Source: JAVWGW01 sp036655915 (lineage in GTDB: Bacteria; Actinomycetota; Coriobacteriia; Coriobacteriales; Eggerthellaceae). From it: DNA of 15,911 bases. Both the position numbers and the translations under genes were made by a program. The notes under the pieces are model-generated. The model searched no databases. It was not told the origin of the DNA and saw nothing but the letters and a program-made list of their open reading frames with translations. Shown here piece after piece: positions 5,921 through 13,975 of the stretch. Numbering within the stretch: the stretch's first letter is position 1; each line of letters opens with the position of its first letter. The DNA is taken from NCBI GenBank assembly GCA_036655915.1, contig JAVVPE010000035.1:1-15911 (forward strand). Direction: 5' to 3'.

Positions 5921-8900
5921 ATGACACACACACATTTGCACATAGGCATCGACGTTGGATCAACCACCGTCAAGCTTGCCATCCTTAACAATGAAAACAA
6001 GGTCGTATTCGCGGTGTACCGGCGCCATCATGCCGATGTGCGCGCCACCATCGTGGAAGTGCTTGAAGAAGCCGCAGTCGATTTTGGCGACGAACCGATG
6101 AGCATCGCCATCACGGGGTCGGGCGGCTTGCTGCTGGCCCAGTGGTTGGGGCTTGAATTCGTGCAGGAAGTAATCGCCAGTAAAACGGCGGTTGAAGCGC
6201 TGATTCCCAAGACGGATGTAGCCATTGAACTGGGTGGGGAAGATGCGAAAATCATCTACTTCGACCAGGGTATCGAACAGCGTATGAACGGCACCTGCGC
6301 CGGGGGTACCGGCGCGTTTATCGATCAGATGGCGGCGCTGCTTAACACCGATGCAGCGGGCTTAAATAAGCTGGCCGCCGCGCATACCACCATCTATCCC
6401 ATCGCGTCGCGCTGCGGCGTGTTTGCCAAAACCGATGTGCAGCCGCTGCTCAATGAAGGCGCGCGCAAAGAAGATATTGCCGCTTCCATCTTTCAATCGG
6501 TGGTAACGCAAACTATTTCCGGCCTTGCCTGCGGGCGCCCCATTCGCGGCAACGTCGCCTTTTTGGGCGGTCCTTTGCAGTATTTGCCCGAACTGCGCAA
6601 GCGCTTTTATGAAACGCTCGCGTTGGATAGCGATCACATCATCGTGCCCGAAAACGCTCACTTGTTTGTGGCCAACGGCTGTGCGCTTGCCGGCGCTGCG
6701 GTGGCAAACACCAAGGTTGAACGTCTGCACGATGTGCTGGTGCGCCTGAAAGGTTTGGGCGATATTCAGGGCAGCGAAGTGGTGCGCTTGGCCCCGCTGT
6801 TTGCCAGCGAAGCCGATTACGCCGCCTTCACGCAGCGCCATGCGGCCGAAGTGGTGCCCCGCGGCGATTTGGCAGGGTATGAAGGCGTGGCGTATCTGGG
6901 TATCGACGCCGGATCAACCACGTTTAAGGCCACGCTTATCGGCGAAGATGAAAGCTTGCTGTGGAGCCATTACGCCAGCAACAAGGGCGATGTGTTGGGC
7001 TGCGCCAAGGCGGCGCTTGCCAACATGTATAACGCGCTGCCGGTGGATAGCGCCACGGGTGCGCCTAAAGTAACCCTTGGTCACGCTACGGTAACGGGCT
7101 ACGGCGAAGGCTTGCTGTTGGAAGCTTTGCGCGTTGATTCCGGCGAAATTGAAACGGTGGCCCACCTGCGCGGCGCGCAGGAAATGCTGCCGGGTGTGGA
7201 ATTTATCTTGGATATCGGCGGGCAGGATATGAAATGCCTGCGCGTGAAAAACGGCGTCATCGACCACATCATGCTCAACGAAGCGTGTTCGAGCGGGTGC
7301 GGGTCGTTTATCGAAAGTTTCGCCAGCGGGCTTAAGCTTGAAGTGACCGAATTTGCTCAAAGCGCCATCGAGGCCAAGCAGCCGGTCGATTTGGGCAGCC
7401 GCTGCACCGTGTTTATGAACAGCCGCGTGAAGCAGGCGCAAAAAGAGGGCGCCACCGTGGGCGATATTGCTTCTGGCCTGGCTATTTCTGTAATCAAAAA
7501 TGCGCTGTTCAAGGTTATTAAAATTCGCGACCCCCATGAAGTGGGTTCTAAAGTTATCGTGCAGGGCGGCACCTTCTTAAACGATGCCGTACTGCGCGCG
7601 TTTGAGCAGTTGGCCGGCGTACAGGCCGTGCGCCCCGATATTGCGGGCAACATGGGAGCCTATGGCGCGGCGCTTCTGGCGCACGATCGCTACCGCGAAG
7701 CGCAAGTTCTGTCGGCACGCCTGTCGCAGGAGGATGCGGCTGCCACTGCCGCGCCCACAGCGCCCACGTCGCACATGCTTTCCCTTGCGGCCGTTAATGC
7801 GCTGTGCCCCACGCAAAAAACGCTGCGCTGCAAAATGTGCGCCAACCACTGCCTGCTGACGGTCAACGACTTCGGCAAAGACGAGCTTACGGGCAAGCAC
7901 CATCGTTTCATCACGGGCAATCGCTGCGAAAAGGGTCTGGGCATCGTCAACGAAGAAACGAATGCGCCCAACCTTTTCGAGTACAAATCCAAGCGCCTGT
8001 TTAGCTATGAGCCCCTGCCTTTGGAAGCTGCCACACGTGGTCGTGTGGGCATTCCGCGCGTGCTTAATATGTATGAAAATTATCCGTTCTGGTTCACCTT
8101 CTTTACCGAACTGGGCTTTCGTGTGGAACTTTCCGATCCTTCCACGAAGAAAACCTACGAGGCCGGTATCGAATCCATGCCATCGGAATCCGTGTGCTAT
8201 CCGGCGAAACTTTCGCATGGCCACATTATGAATCTGCTGGTCAAGCACCCCGATTTCATTTGGATGCCCTGTTCTAAGTGGGAACGCCAGGAAGATGAGG
8301 GCGCGGGCAACCATTTCAATTGCCCCATCGTTATGAGCTATTCAGAAGCGCTGCGCCTTAATATCGATGAGCTGCAGGAATCCGACGTTGCTTTTCTCAA
8401 CCCGTTTTTGCCCTACGATAAAAAGGAGCACCTGAAAAAGCGCCTGTTTGTCGAACTGGTGCAAAATAATGCGGAGCTGATGGGTCGCTACGGCGCGCCA
8501 CCCACGCAGGCACAAATCGACGCTGCTGTTGAAGCCGCATGGGTTGAAGATGATGCGTTTAAGGCCGATATGCGCGCGGCGGGCGAAGAAACCCTGAAGT
8601 GGATGGAACAAACGCATACGCACGGCATCGTGTTGGCGGGGCGTCCTTACCACAACGACCCTGAAATAAATCACGCCATCCCCGAGCTTTTAACCAGCTT
8701 CGGCCTGGCGGTGCTTACGGAAGATTCCATCGCTCACCTGGGCACACTTGAACGCCCGATTCGCCTGGTTGATCAGTGGATGTATCATACGCGCCTTTAT
8801 GCGGCAGCCAAGGTTGCCACCGAACGCCGCGATCTTGATTTGATTCAGCTGAACAGTTTTGGCTGCGGGCTTGATGCCCTTACCACCGACCAGGTGCAAG

Positions 8901-10528
8901 AGATTTTAGAGGCTTCGGGCAAGGTGTTTACCGTCCTGAAAATCGACGAGGTTTCCAACTTGGGCGCTGCGCGCATTCGCGTGCGTTCGCTGTTGGCTGC
9001 GTTAAAAGATCAAGCCGATGAAGAGGCTGCCCTGCACGCGGCGCAAATGGGCTGCCCCGTGTGCGATTTGCAGGTGGATGAACTGGTGGCCGATGCCAAT
9101 GCGCGCATCGCGGCAAAAACGGGCGTGGCCGATGCCGCCGCGGCAGCCGAGGTGGAGCAGCGTTCCCACAAGCATCGCCGCCGCATTCCCGCCAAAGTTG
9201 ATACCGAAGTGGCCAAAAGCTTCAAGCAGCGGCAAAGCGCTTCGACCGAATTTGACCGCCCGCAGTTCACCGAGAAAATGAAGGAAGAGGGCTACACCAT
9301 TTTGGCGCCGCAGATGTCGCCCATACACTTCAACATTTTGCTGGAGGTGTTTCGCAGCAACGGCTACAATTTCGAGCTGCTGCCGTCGGTTGACCGCGGT
9401 GCGGTCGACGCAGGGCTCAAATACGTTAACAACGATATTTGTTACCCTTCCATCTTAGTCACCGGCCAAATTATGGAAGCGGTTATGTCGGGGCGCTACG
9501 ACACCGATAAGCTGGCAATCGTTATCACGCAAACGGGTGGCGGCTGCCGTGCCACCAATTACATATCGCTTATTCGCAAGGCGCTGCATATTGTGGGCTT
9601 GGCTCACATCCCGGTTATTTCGCTGTCATTTAAGAAGCTCGACGAAAAAAATCCGGGCTTCAAGATGACCTATCCCATGTTGGCGCAGGCTATGTATTCG
9701 GTGCTCTACGGCGATTTGCTGATGATGTGCCTGTACCGTTGTCGCCCCTATGAAGTGGAGCCGGGCAGTACAAACGCGCTATTTGACCACTGGATGGCCA
9801 CGTGCAAAAAGCAGATTTACAAGCGTGAATCGCGCCGTAGCTTCAAGGAAACAGTGGCAAAAATCGTTGCGGATTTTGAAGCGCTGCCGCTACAAGGGGA
9901 AGGCACGCTGCCCCGCGTAGGCGTGGTGGGCGAGATTTTGGTGAAGTTTCATCCGACGGCCAACAATCAGGTGGTCGAAGCGATTGAACGCGAAGGCTGC
10001 GAAGTTGTCGTGCCTGGTCTGACGGAGTTTTTCTTGTTCGGCATAGCGGGCGCAATCTTCCAGAAAGATCCGCTGGGCCGCCCCGCCTTAAGCGCACTGG
10101 GCAGCCGCATCGGCCTTAAGTTTATGAAGGCGTTTCGCGCGCCCATCACGCGCGTGCTTGTGCAATCAAAGCGCTTTGAAGCACCGACCGATATCTACGA
10201 GCTGGCCGAATACGCAAGCGACATTCTAAGCCTGTGCAATTCGATGGGTGAAGGCTGGCTGCTTACGGCCGAAATGGTTGAACTGATAAAAACGGGCGCC
10301 CCTAATATCGTGTGCGCGCAACCCTTTGCCTGCCTGCCCAACCACGTAGTGGGCAAGGCCGTTATTAAAGAACTGCGCCATCGTTACCCTCAAAGCAATA
10401 TCGTAGCTGTCGATTACGACCCCGGCGCCTCAGAAGTAAACCAGCTCAACCGCATAAAACTGATGATTTCCGTAGCAAAATCCAACCTTGCCGAAAAGCA
10501 AGCGCAAGACAACCCCAAACAGGACTAA
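5921..10528 (+). CDS. Acyl-CoA dehydratase activase fusion: two ASKHA ATPase domains plus DUF2229/HgdB-like C-terminal part
   Basis: This 1535-aa protein carries two HgdC/BcrAD-type ATPase domains. Domain 1 (about 6-265) has GIDVGSTTVKLAIL, ITGSGG, ELGGEDAKIIYF, and Cys126 and Cys165 in NGTCAGGTGAF and SRCGVF. Domain 2 (about 325-590) repeats the pattern, with GIDAGSTTFKATLI, DIGGQDMKCLRV, Cys456 and Cys495. In HgdC the equivalent cysteines of two subunits hold one [4Fe-4S] cluster, and ATP hydrolysis drives a low-potential electron into a 2-hydroxyacyl-CoA dehydratase. A Cys637-x2-Cys-x3-Cys motif with Cys669 follows, then a DUF2229-type region (from about 707) and a 2-hydroxyglutaryl-CoA dehydratase-like region (about 1128-1500) with Cys1174 and Cys1209. 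Between them lies an Ala-rich, charged linker (about 1060-1110). Two fused domains could supply an intramolecular 'dimer'. No hgdA/hgdB-like genes are adjacent, so the substrate is unknown. The ATG is preceded only by AAGG at 3 nt, a poor ribosome binding site. Confidence 0.92.
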   Translation: MTHTHLHIGIDVGSTTVKLAILNNENKVVFAVYRRHHADVRATIVEVLEEAAVDFGDEPMSIAITGSGGLLLAQWLGLEFVQEVIASKTAVEALIPKTDVAIELGGEDAKIIYFDQGIEQRMNGTCAGGTGAFIDQMAALLNTDAAGLNKLAAAHTTIYPIASRCGVFAKTDVQPLLNEGARKEDIAASIFQSVVTQTISGLACGRPIRGNVAFLGGPLQYLPELRKRFYETLALDSDHIIVPENAHLFVANGCALAGAAVANTKVERLHDVLVRLKGLGDIQGSEVVRLAPLFASEADYAAFTQRHAAEVVPRGDLAGYEGVAYLGIDAGSTTFKATLIGEDESLLWSHYASNKGDVLGCAKAALANMYNALPVDSATGAPKVTLGHATVTGYGEGLLLEALRVDSGEIETVAHLRGAQEMLPGVEFILDIGGQDMKCLRVKNGVIDHIMLNEACSSGCGSFIESFASGLKLEVTEFAQSAIEAKQPVDLGSRCTVFMNSRVKQAQKEGATVGDIASGLAISVIKNALFKVIKIRDPHEVGSKVIVQGGTFLNDAVLRAFEQLAGVQAVRPDIAGNMGAYGAALLAHDRYREAQVLSARLSQEDAAATAAPTAPTSHMLSLAAVNALCPTQKTLRCKMCANHCLLTVNDFGKDELTGKHHRFITGNRCEKGLGIVNEETNAPNLFEYKSKRLFSYEPLPLEAATRGRVGIPRVLNMYENYPFWFTFFTELGFRVELSDPSTKKTYEAGIESMPSESVCYPAKLSHGHIMNLLVKHPDFIWMPCSKWERQEDEGAGNHFNCPIVMSYSEALRLNIDELQESDVAFLNPFLPYDKKEHLKKRLFVELVQNNAELMGRYGAPPTQAQIDAAVEAAWVEDDAFKADMRAAGEETLKWMEQTHTHGIVLAGRPYHNDPEINHAIPELLTSFGLAVLTEDSIAHLGTLERPIRLVDQWMYHTRLYAAAKVATERRDLDLIQLNSFGCGLDALTTDQVQEILEASGKVFTVLKIDEVSNLGAARIRVRSLLAALKDQADEEAALHAAQMGCPVCDLQVDELVADANARIAAKTGVADAAAAAEVEQRSHKHRRRIPAKVDTEVAKSFKQRQSASTEFDRPQFTEKMKEEGYTILAPQMSPIHFNILLEVFRSNGYNFELLPSVDRGAVDAGLKYVNNDICYPSILVTGQIMEAVMSGRYDTDKLAIVITQTGGGCRATNYISLIRKALHIVGLAHIPVISLSFKKLDEKNPGFKMTYPMLAQAMYSVLYGDLLMMCLYRCRPYEVEPGSTNALFDHWMATCKKQIYKRESRRSFKETVAKIVADFEALPLQGEGTLPRVGVVGEILVKFHPTANNQVVEAIEREGCEVVVPGLTEFFLFGIAGAIFQKDPLGRPALSALGSRIGLKFMKAFRAPITRVLVQSKRFEAPTDIYELAEYASDILSLCNSMGEGWLLTAEMVELIKTGAPNIVCAQPFACLPNHVVGKAVIKELRHRYPQSNIVAVDYDPGASEVNQLNRIKLMISVAKSNLAEKQAQDNPKQD

Positions 10529-10549
10529 CGCAGGGCAAGCGCAGGATTG

Positions 10550-10575
10550 ACGCAGGGCACGTAGCCCTGCGTTTC
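10550..10575 (+). terminator. Terminator-like hairpin after the activase gene
   Basis: ACGCAGGGC and GCCCTGCGT form a 9-bp GC-rich stem with a 5-nt loop, followed by TTTCCC, so the U-tract is short. The same ACGCAGGGCA also occurs at 10528-10537 over the stop region and could compete for the right arm. Confidence 0.6.
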
Positions 10576-10621
10576 CCTATGCTTTCAAACCGTATTTCGC
10601 GTGCTTAAGCGGGCGTTTTGC

Positions 10622-10647
10622 GGGATTGTGGGGCTGTGTGGGCGGGG
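10622..10647 (+). promoter_or_regulatory. Canonical G-quadruplex motif upstream of the peroxidase gene
   Basis: Four G-tracts (GGG, GGGG, GGG, GGGG) are separated by loops of 5, 6 and 1 nt, fitting the G3+N1-7 rule. The motif lies on the coding strand about 66 nt before the glutathione peroxidase ATG, so it could fold in DNA or, if transcribed, in the leader RNA. A regulatory role is speculative. No clear -35/-10 pair was found in the surrounding 10576-10713. Confidence 0.4.
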
Positions 10648-10713
10648 TGGCCGGTATGCTGAGGGCGAGAACATCGGGGGCGTGTGAGGTGTGCGCGTTG
10701 GAAGGAATATGCT

Positions 10714-11262
10714 ATGAGTATCTATGATTTCACCGTGAAAGATCAGGAAGGCAAGGCCGTTGCGCTTTCTGCTTATCGGGGTAAGGTGTTGCTTATTGTC
10801 AACACCGCAACCGAGTGCGGATTTACGCCGCAGTATGCGCAATTAGAAGAGCTTTATAAGGAATGCGCCGATGACGGTCTTGCCGTCCTTGATTTTCCCT
10901 GCAATCAATTTGGCCATCAGGCGCCGGGTACCAATGAGGAAATCGCGCTGTTTTGCACGTCGCGCTTTGGTGTGACCTTTCCCCAATTCGATAAAATCGA
11001 GGTCAACGGTGCGCAGGAAGACCCTTTGTATACCTACCTGAAGCAACAAAAGGGCTTCGAGGGTTTTGACAAAGGCTCAAAGATGACGCTTGTGCTGAAG
11101 GGTCTGCTGTTCAAGGAAGATCGCAAGTATGCCGAAAAGCCCGACATCAAGTGGAATTTCACGAAGTTTTTGGTCGACCGGGAAGGCAGGGTTGTGCGCC
11201 GTTTCGAGCCAACCGCCGATGTGGAAAAAGTGGTGGCTCCGGCAGTAAAAGAACTGCTGTAG
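10714..11262 (+). CDS. Glutathione peroxidase family protein, Cys type (probably thioredoxin-dependent)
   Basis: This 182-aa protein is a thioredoxin-fold peroxidase that reduces hydroperoxides in the cytoplasm. The peroxidatic residue is Cys35 (NTATECGFTPQY) instead of selenocysteine; Gln69 (FPCNQFGHQ) and Trp147-Asn148 (KWNFTKFLVD) complete the active site. Cys81 in LFCTSRF occupies the position of the resolving cysteine of thioredoxin-linked family members, so reduction by thioredoxin rather than glutathione is likely. I start at the ATG at 10714, because MSIYDFTVKD is the normal family N-terminus and GAAGGA (10701-10706) lies 7 nt before it; an ATG 10 codons earlier would add an unconserved MRCARWKEYA. 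In a strict anaerobe the enzyme would protect against transient oxygen. The rsmI gene follows in the same direction after a long hairpin. Confidence 0.92.
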   Translation: MSIYDFTVKDQEGKAVALSAYRGKVLLIVNTATECGFTPQYAQLEELYKECADDGLAVLDFPCNQFGHQAPGTNEEIALFCTSRFGVTFPQFDKIEVNGAQEDPLYTYLKQQKGFEGFDKGSKMTLVLKGLLFKEDRKYAEKPDIKWNFTKFLVDREGRVVRRFEPTADVEKVVAPAVKELL

Positions 11263-11270
11263 CGCCCCTT

Positions 11271-11321
11271 GCACCAGCGCAAGCACACGCATGCCAGCGG
11301 GGTGTGTGCCTGGGCTGGTGC
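11271..11321 (+). terminator. Two-stage hairpin between the peroxidase gene and rsmI
   Basis: GCACCAGC (11271-11278) pairs with GCTGGTGC (11314-11321); inside, GCACAC (11283-11288) pairs with GTGTGC (11304-11309), with a symmetric 4-nt internal loop and a 15-nt apical loop. It begins 8 nt after the peroxidase stop and ends before the rsmI -10. There is no T-run, so it may be a U-less terminator or a 3'-stabilising structure. Confidence 0.5.
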
Positions 11322-11346
11322 CGCTGCGGTGCCAGGAGGCTTTCGG

Positions 11347-11380
11347 TATAATGCGTTTGGAAACTTAAAGGAGCGAAGGG
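11347..11380 (+). promoter_or_regulatory. -10 box and RBS of rsmI
   Basis: A perfect TATAAT (11347-11352) lies 34 nt before the GTG start. No convincing -35 is found at 16-18 nt. GAAGGG (11375-11380), 6 nt from the GTG, is the best ribosome binding site; an AAAGGAG a few bases upstream is farther off. The spacing supports the GTG start at 11387. Confidence 0.55.
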
Positions 11381-11386
11381 ATTTTT

Positions 11387-12292
11387 GTGAGCCAAACCAC
11401 GAACCACCCCGAAAGCGAAGCTGTGAGCCGCCCCGCAAGCCAAACGGGAAAACTGGTCATCTGTCCAACCCCCATCGGCAACTTGGGGGATATGACCGCG
11501 CGCGCTTTGGATGCCTTGCGCCAAGCCGATGTGGTGTGTGCAGAAGACACGCGGGTGACGGGGCGGCTGCTGGCGGCTTTCGGCATCGAAAAGCGTTTGG
11601 AGCGCCTTGATGAAGCGAGTATCACGCATGCGGCGCCGGCGCTTATCGCGCGCATAGCCGCAGGTGAAATTGTTGCCTATTGCAGCGATGCCGGTATGCC
11701 GGGCGTAAGCGATCCCGGGCAGCGCCTGGTTTCGGCTGCCCACCAGGCCAAGGTGGGCGTCGAAGTTTTGCCCGGTCCAACCGCAACGGCAACCGCCTAT
11801 GTGGCCAGTGGGTTTACCTGCCCCCGCTTCTATTTCGGTGGGTTTTTCCCGCGCAAAGCTGCCGAGCGGGTGGCGGTACTAGAAAATTTGCATACTCTTG
11901 ATGCCGTGCTGCTGTTTTACGAAAGCCCGAAGCGCATTGTTTCTGCCCTTGAGGCAATTGCGGTGGCTTTTCCCCAGCGTGAAGTGGCGCTGTGTCGCGA
12001 ACTGACAAAGATGCATGAAGAAGTGGTGCGTGCCTTGTCGGGCGCGGTTGCGCAAGAGTTTGCCGCTCGCGCGCAAGTCACCCCCATCAAAGGGGAAATT
12101 GTTATGGTAATCGACGCGCCCAGCACCGCCGAACAGCTAAGCGATGCCGATGCTGCAACGGATGCCGCGCGCGTGCGTGCCGCCGAACTGAAGGCGCAGG
12201 GAAGCTACACAAAAAAAGACATCACCCAAGCACTGCAAACCGAATTTGGCATTGCGCGCAATGCGGCCTACGCCATCGTGTTGCACGGATAG
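11387..12292 (+). CDS. rsmI: 16S rRNA (cytidine(1402)-2'-O)-methyltransferase
   Basis: This 301-aa protein matches RsmI, a tetrapyrrole-methylase-fold enzyme that uses S-adenosylmethionine to 2'-O-methylate C1402 in the 16S rRNA decoding centre. Signature blocks are LVICPTPIGNLGDMT (about 23-37), CAEDTR (51-56), CSDAGMPGVSDPG (99-111), VLPGPTATATAYVASGF (127-143), FYFGGFFPRK, LLFYESPKRI and CRELTKMHEE, followed by KGEIVMVID. The first 20 residues (Ser/Pro/Gln-rich) precede the conserved core and are probably a short disordered extension. The C-terminal region beyond residue 240 includes KAQGSYTKKDITQALQTEFGIARNAAYAIV, the small helical tail common in actinobacterial and firmicute homologues. 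Only 11 nt separate the stop from the downstream metallopeptidase start, so the two are likely one transcript. Confidence 0.95.
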   Translation: MSQTTNHPESEAVSRPASQTGKLVICPTPIGNLGDMTARALDALRQADVVCAEDTRVTGRLLAAFGIEKRLERLDEASITHAAPALIARIAAGEIVAYCSDAGMPGVSDPGQRLVSAAHQAKVGVEVLPGPTATATAYVASGFTCPRFYFGGFFPRKAAERVAVLENLHTLDAVLLFYESPKRIVSALEAIAVAFPQREVALCRELTKMHEEVVRALSGAVAQEFAARAQVTPIKGEIVMVIDAPSTAEQLSDADAATDAARVRAAELKAQGSYTKKDITQALQTEFGIARNAAYAIVLHG

Positions 12293-12303
12293 GGGGCAGG
12301 GCG

Positions 12304-12924
12304 ATGCGCGGTTTTCCCCAAGGTCATCGGCCGCAAGCAAAGCCACACCCGCAAGCTGCGCCGCCCTGCGAATTTAGCGTCGAAGGCATCGTGGTGTGCC
12401 TTGTGCGCAAGCAGGTGAAAAATGTAAACCTGCGCGTGAAAGAGGATGGCTCCGTTGCCGTTTCTGCCCCCGCGTGGGTGAGCACCGCTCAGGTGCAGGA
12501 CTTTGTGCGCGGGCGCCTGCCGTGGATTCGCGAGTGTCAACGCAGGCAGGCAGCATCGCCTCGAACCCTTAAGCAGCAGGCAAGCGCAGAGCAGCTGCAC
12601 GCATGGCGCCAGCAGGTGCAGGGTGCCGTGCCCCCGCTTATTGCCTGCTGGGAACCCATTATGGGCGTGGCTTCGCAAACGGTGGTGTATCGCAATATGT
12701 CGAGCCGTTGGGGCAGTTGCAATCCGCGCACGGGGCGTATCTGCATCAACATCCAGTTGGCAGCCTACCCGCCGCAGTGCCTGGAATATGTGGTGGTGCA
12801 CGAACTGTGTCACCTGCTTGAAGGCGGTCACGGCCCGCGCTTCAAGGCGCTGATGACCGGTTTTCTGCCCGATTGGAAGCAGCGCCGCGCGCTCTTGAAG
12901 CAGGCCGCAACTATTTCAGAGTAA
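12304..12924 (+). CDS. YgjP/M48-like zinc metallopeptidase (DUF45, SprT-like)
   Basis: This 206-aa protein fits the YgjP (DUF45) family. The N-terminal half has strands (FSVEGIVVCLVRK, VNLRVKEDGSVAVSAP) and a WI-containing helix; the C-terminal half has the family hallmark MSSRWGSCNPRTGRICIN and the zinc site HELCHLLEGGH, with His166, Glu167, His170 and His176. The usual reading is a cytosolic Zn-dependent protease-like enzyme with no agreed substrate. The first 20 residues are Pro/Gln/His-rich and look disordered. GGGCAGGGCG just before the ATG gives a short-spaced ribosome binding site; the gap to rsmI is 11 nt, implying an operon. The 3' end overlaps the convergent WalJ-like gene by 14 nt. 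Family membership is secure; the biological role is not. Confidence 0.85.
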   Translation: MRGFPQGHRPQAKPHPQAAPPCEFSVEGIVVCLVRKQVKNVNLRVKEDGSVAVSAPAWVSTAQVQDFVRGRLPWIRECQRRQAASPRTLKQQASAEQLHAWRQQVQGAVPPLIACWEPIMGVASQTVVYRNMSSRWGSCNPRTGRICINIQLAAYPPQCLEYVVVHELCHLLEGGHGPRFKALMTGFLPDWKQRRALLKQAATISE

Positions 12925-13924
12925 GCGGCCGGTGTTGGCTTGCGGGCCATACGCAGGCGGGATGGTTGTTGCGGGCTAGGATGCCGGCAAGGGCCGCCTC
13001 GCAGCAACGGGGAAGATTGTTTGTTTCCGAAAGGTGCATGCCCGCAACTTGTTCTAGCTGGTTGCTTAGCAGCGCTTCGAGTGCGGCGGCGGCCTGGTCG
13101 TTTGAAAGGTGGCCCGTGTCGCCGGAAACGCGCCTCTTGAGCGCGGTGGGGTAGGGGCCGATTTCAAGCATGTGGGAATCGTGGTTGCTCTCTAGCGCCA
13201 GTATGCGGCAATCTTGCAGCAGAGCCTGCGCTTCATCCGTAAGAAACCCCGTATCGGTCACATAGCCCAAGGTGTCGGTCGTTGTGGCGGCAGATAAAAA
13301 GCGTGCGGGCGTCTGGAGCAGACCTTGCGAAGCCTCAGTTTTTGAGTGCGTGGTGCTGCCCACGTAGGGCGCTTCAAAGCGAAATCCCATCGATTCCACG
13401 CTATCGTGCGAGGTGGGAAAGCTTAGGATGCGCACGCCTTCCACAGAAAAGTCGTCGCGCGCACAGATGTGTTGCAGGCTTACCAGGGGCTCTATTTCGC
13501 GCAGTTGCTTGGACGCCTGGTGGATGGCGGCGGTTGTGTAAAGCGCCGGGTGCACTTCAAGCTTTGCCAGCCCGCGCACAAGCACGCCAAGCCCTTTGGT
13601 GTGGTCGCCATGTTCATGGGTGACCACGATGGCTGAAAGAGTGGTGGGGTCAAAATCTACCGCTTCGCAGCGCTCAAAAAACGCGCGTTTTGTGATACCG
13701 CAATCGATCAGGATTGCGGTATCTTTGTGGCGCACGATAGCGGCATTGCCTTTGCTGCCGCTTGCGAGGATGTGCAAGGTGAAACCGCAGGTGGGCGCAG
13801 TTCTATCTGCGCCAAAGCGCGCCTCGCTGCCCGGGGTGCACACCTTCGCCGCATCGCGGCCGCGCGAAGCTTCCACGTATTCGCGCGTGAGTGCGGGGGC
13901 TTCTTCTTGGTCGTTGCGCTGCAT
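12911..13924 (-). CDS. MBL-fold metallo-hydrolase, WalJ/YycJ-like
   Basis: This 337-aa protein has a WalJ/YycJ-type layout: FTLHILASGSKGNAAIV (about 48-64), ILIDCGITKR (71-80), the metal-binding THEHGDH (102-108), FPTSHD (169-174), YVTDTG (221-226), ALESNHD (243-249) and a closing HLSETNN (297-303). The metal ligands are therefore His103, His105, Asp107, His108, His173, Asp224 and probably His297. Members are related to DNA or RNA nucleases, and WalJ homologues are often linked with the WalRK cell-wall system, but no walRK genes lie here. The first 45 residues (acidic, then Arg/Ala-rich) precede the fold, and residues 185-215 form a Thr/Ser-rich insertion. AAAGGA about 5 nt before the ATG supports the start. 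The SDR gene lies 51 nt upstream in the same direction. A lactonase-like or nuclease role is possible. Confidence 0.85.
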   Translation of the reverse strand: MQRNDQEEAPALTREYVEASRGRDAAKVCTPGSEARFGADRTAPTCGFTLHILASGSKGNAAIVRHKDTAILIDCGITKRAFFERCEAVDFDPTTLSAIVVTHEHGDHTKGLGVLVRGLAKLEVHPALYTTAAIHQASKQLREIEPLVSLQHICARDDFSVEGVRILSFPTSHDSVESMGFRFEAPYVGSTTHSKTEASQGLLQTPARFLSAATTTDTLGYVTDTGFLTDEAQALLQDCRILALESNHDSHMLEIGPYPTALKRRVSGDTGHLSNDQAAAALEALLSNQLEQVAGMHLSETNNLPRCCEAALAGILARNNHPACVWPASQHRPLTLK

Positions 13925-13975
13925 ACCATCCTTTTGCTGCGTGCGTTGCGTTGCGTTAAGTGGCTAGGGGGCGTT

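Noticed and set aside
13937..13961. AACGC tandem units just upstream of the WalJ-like start
   Set aside because: Only three to four 5-bp units; too short to treat as a functional repeat.
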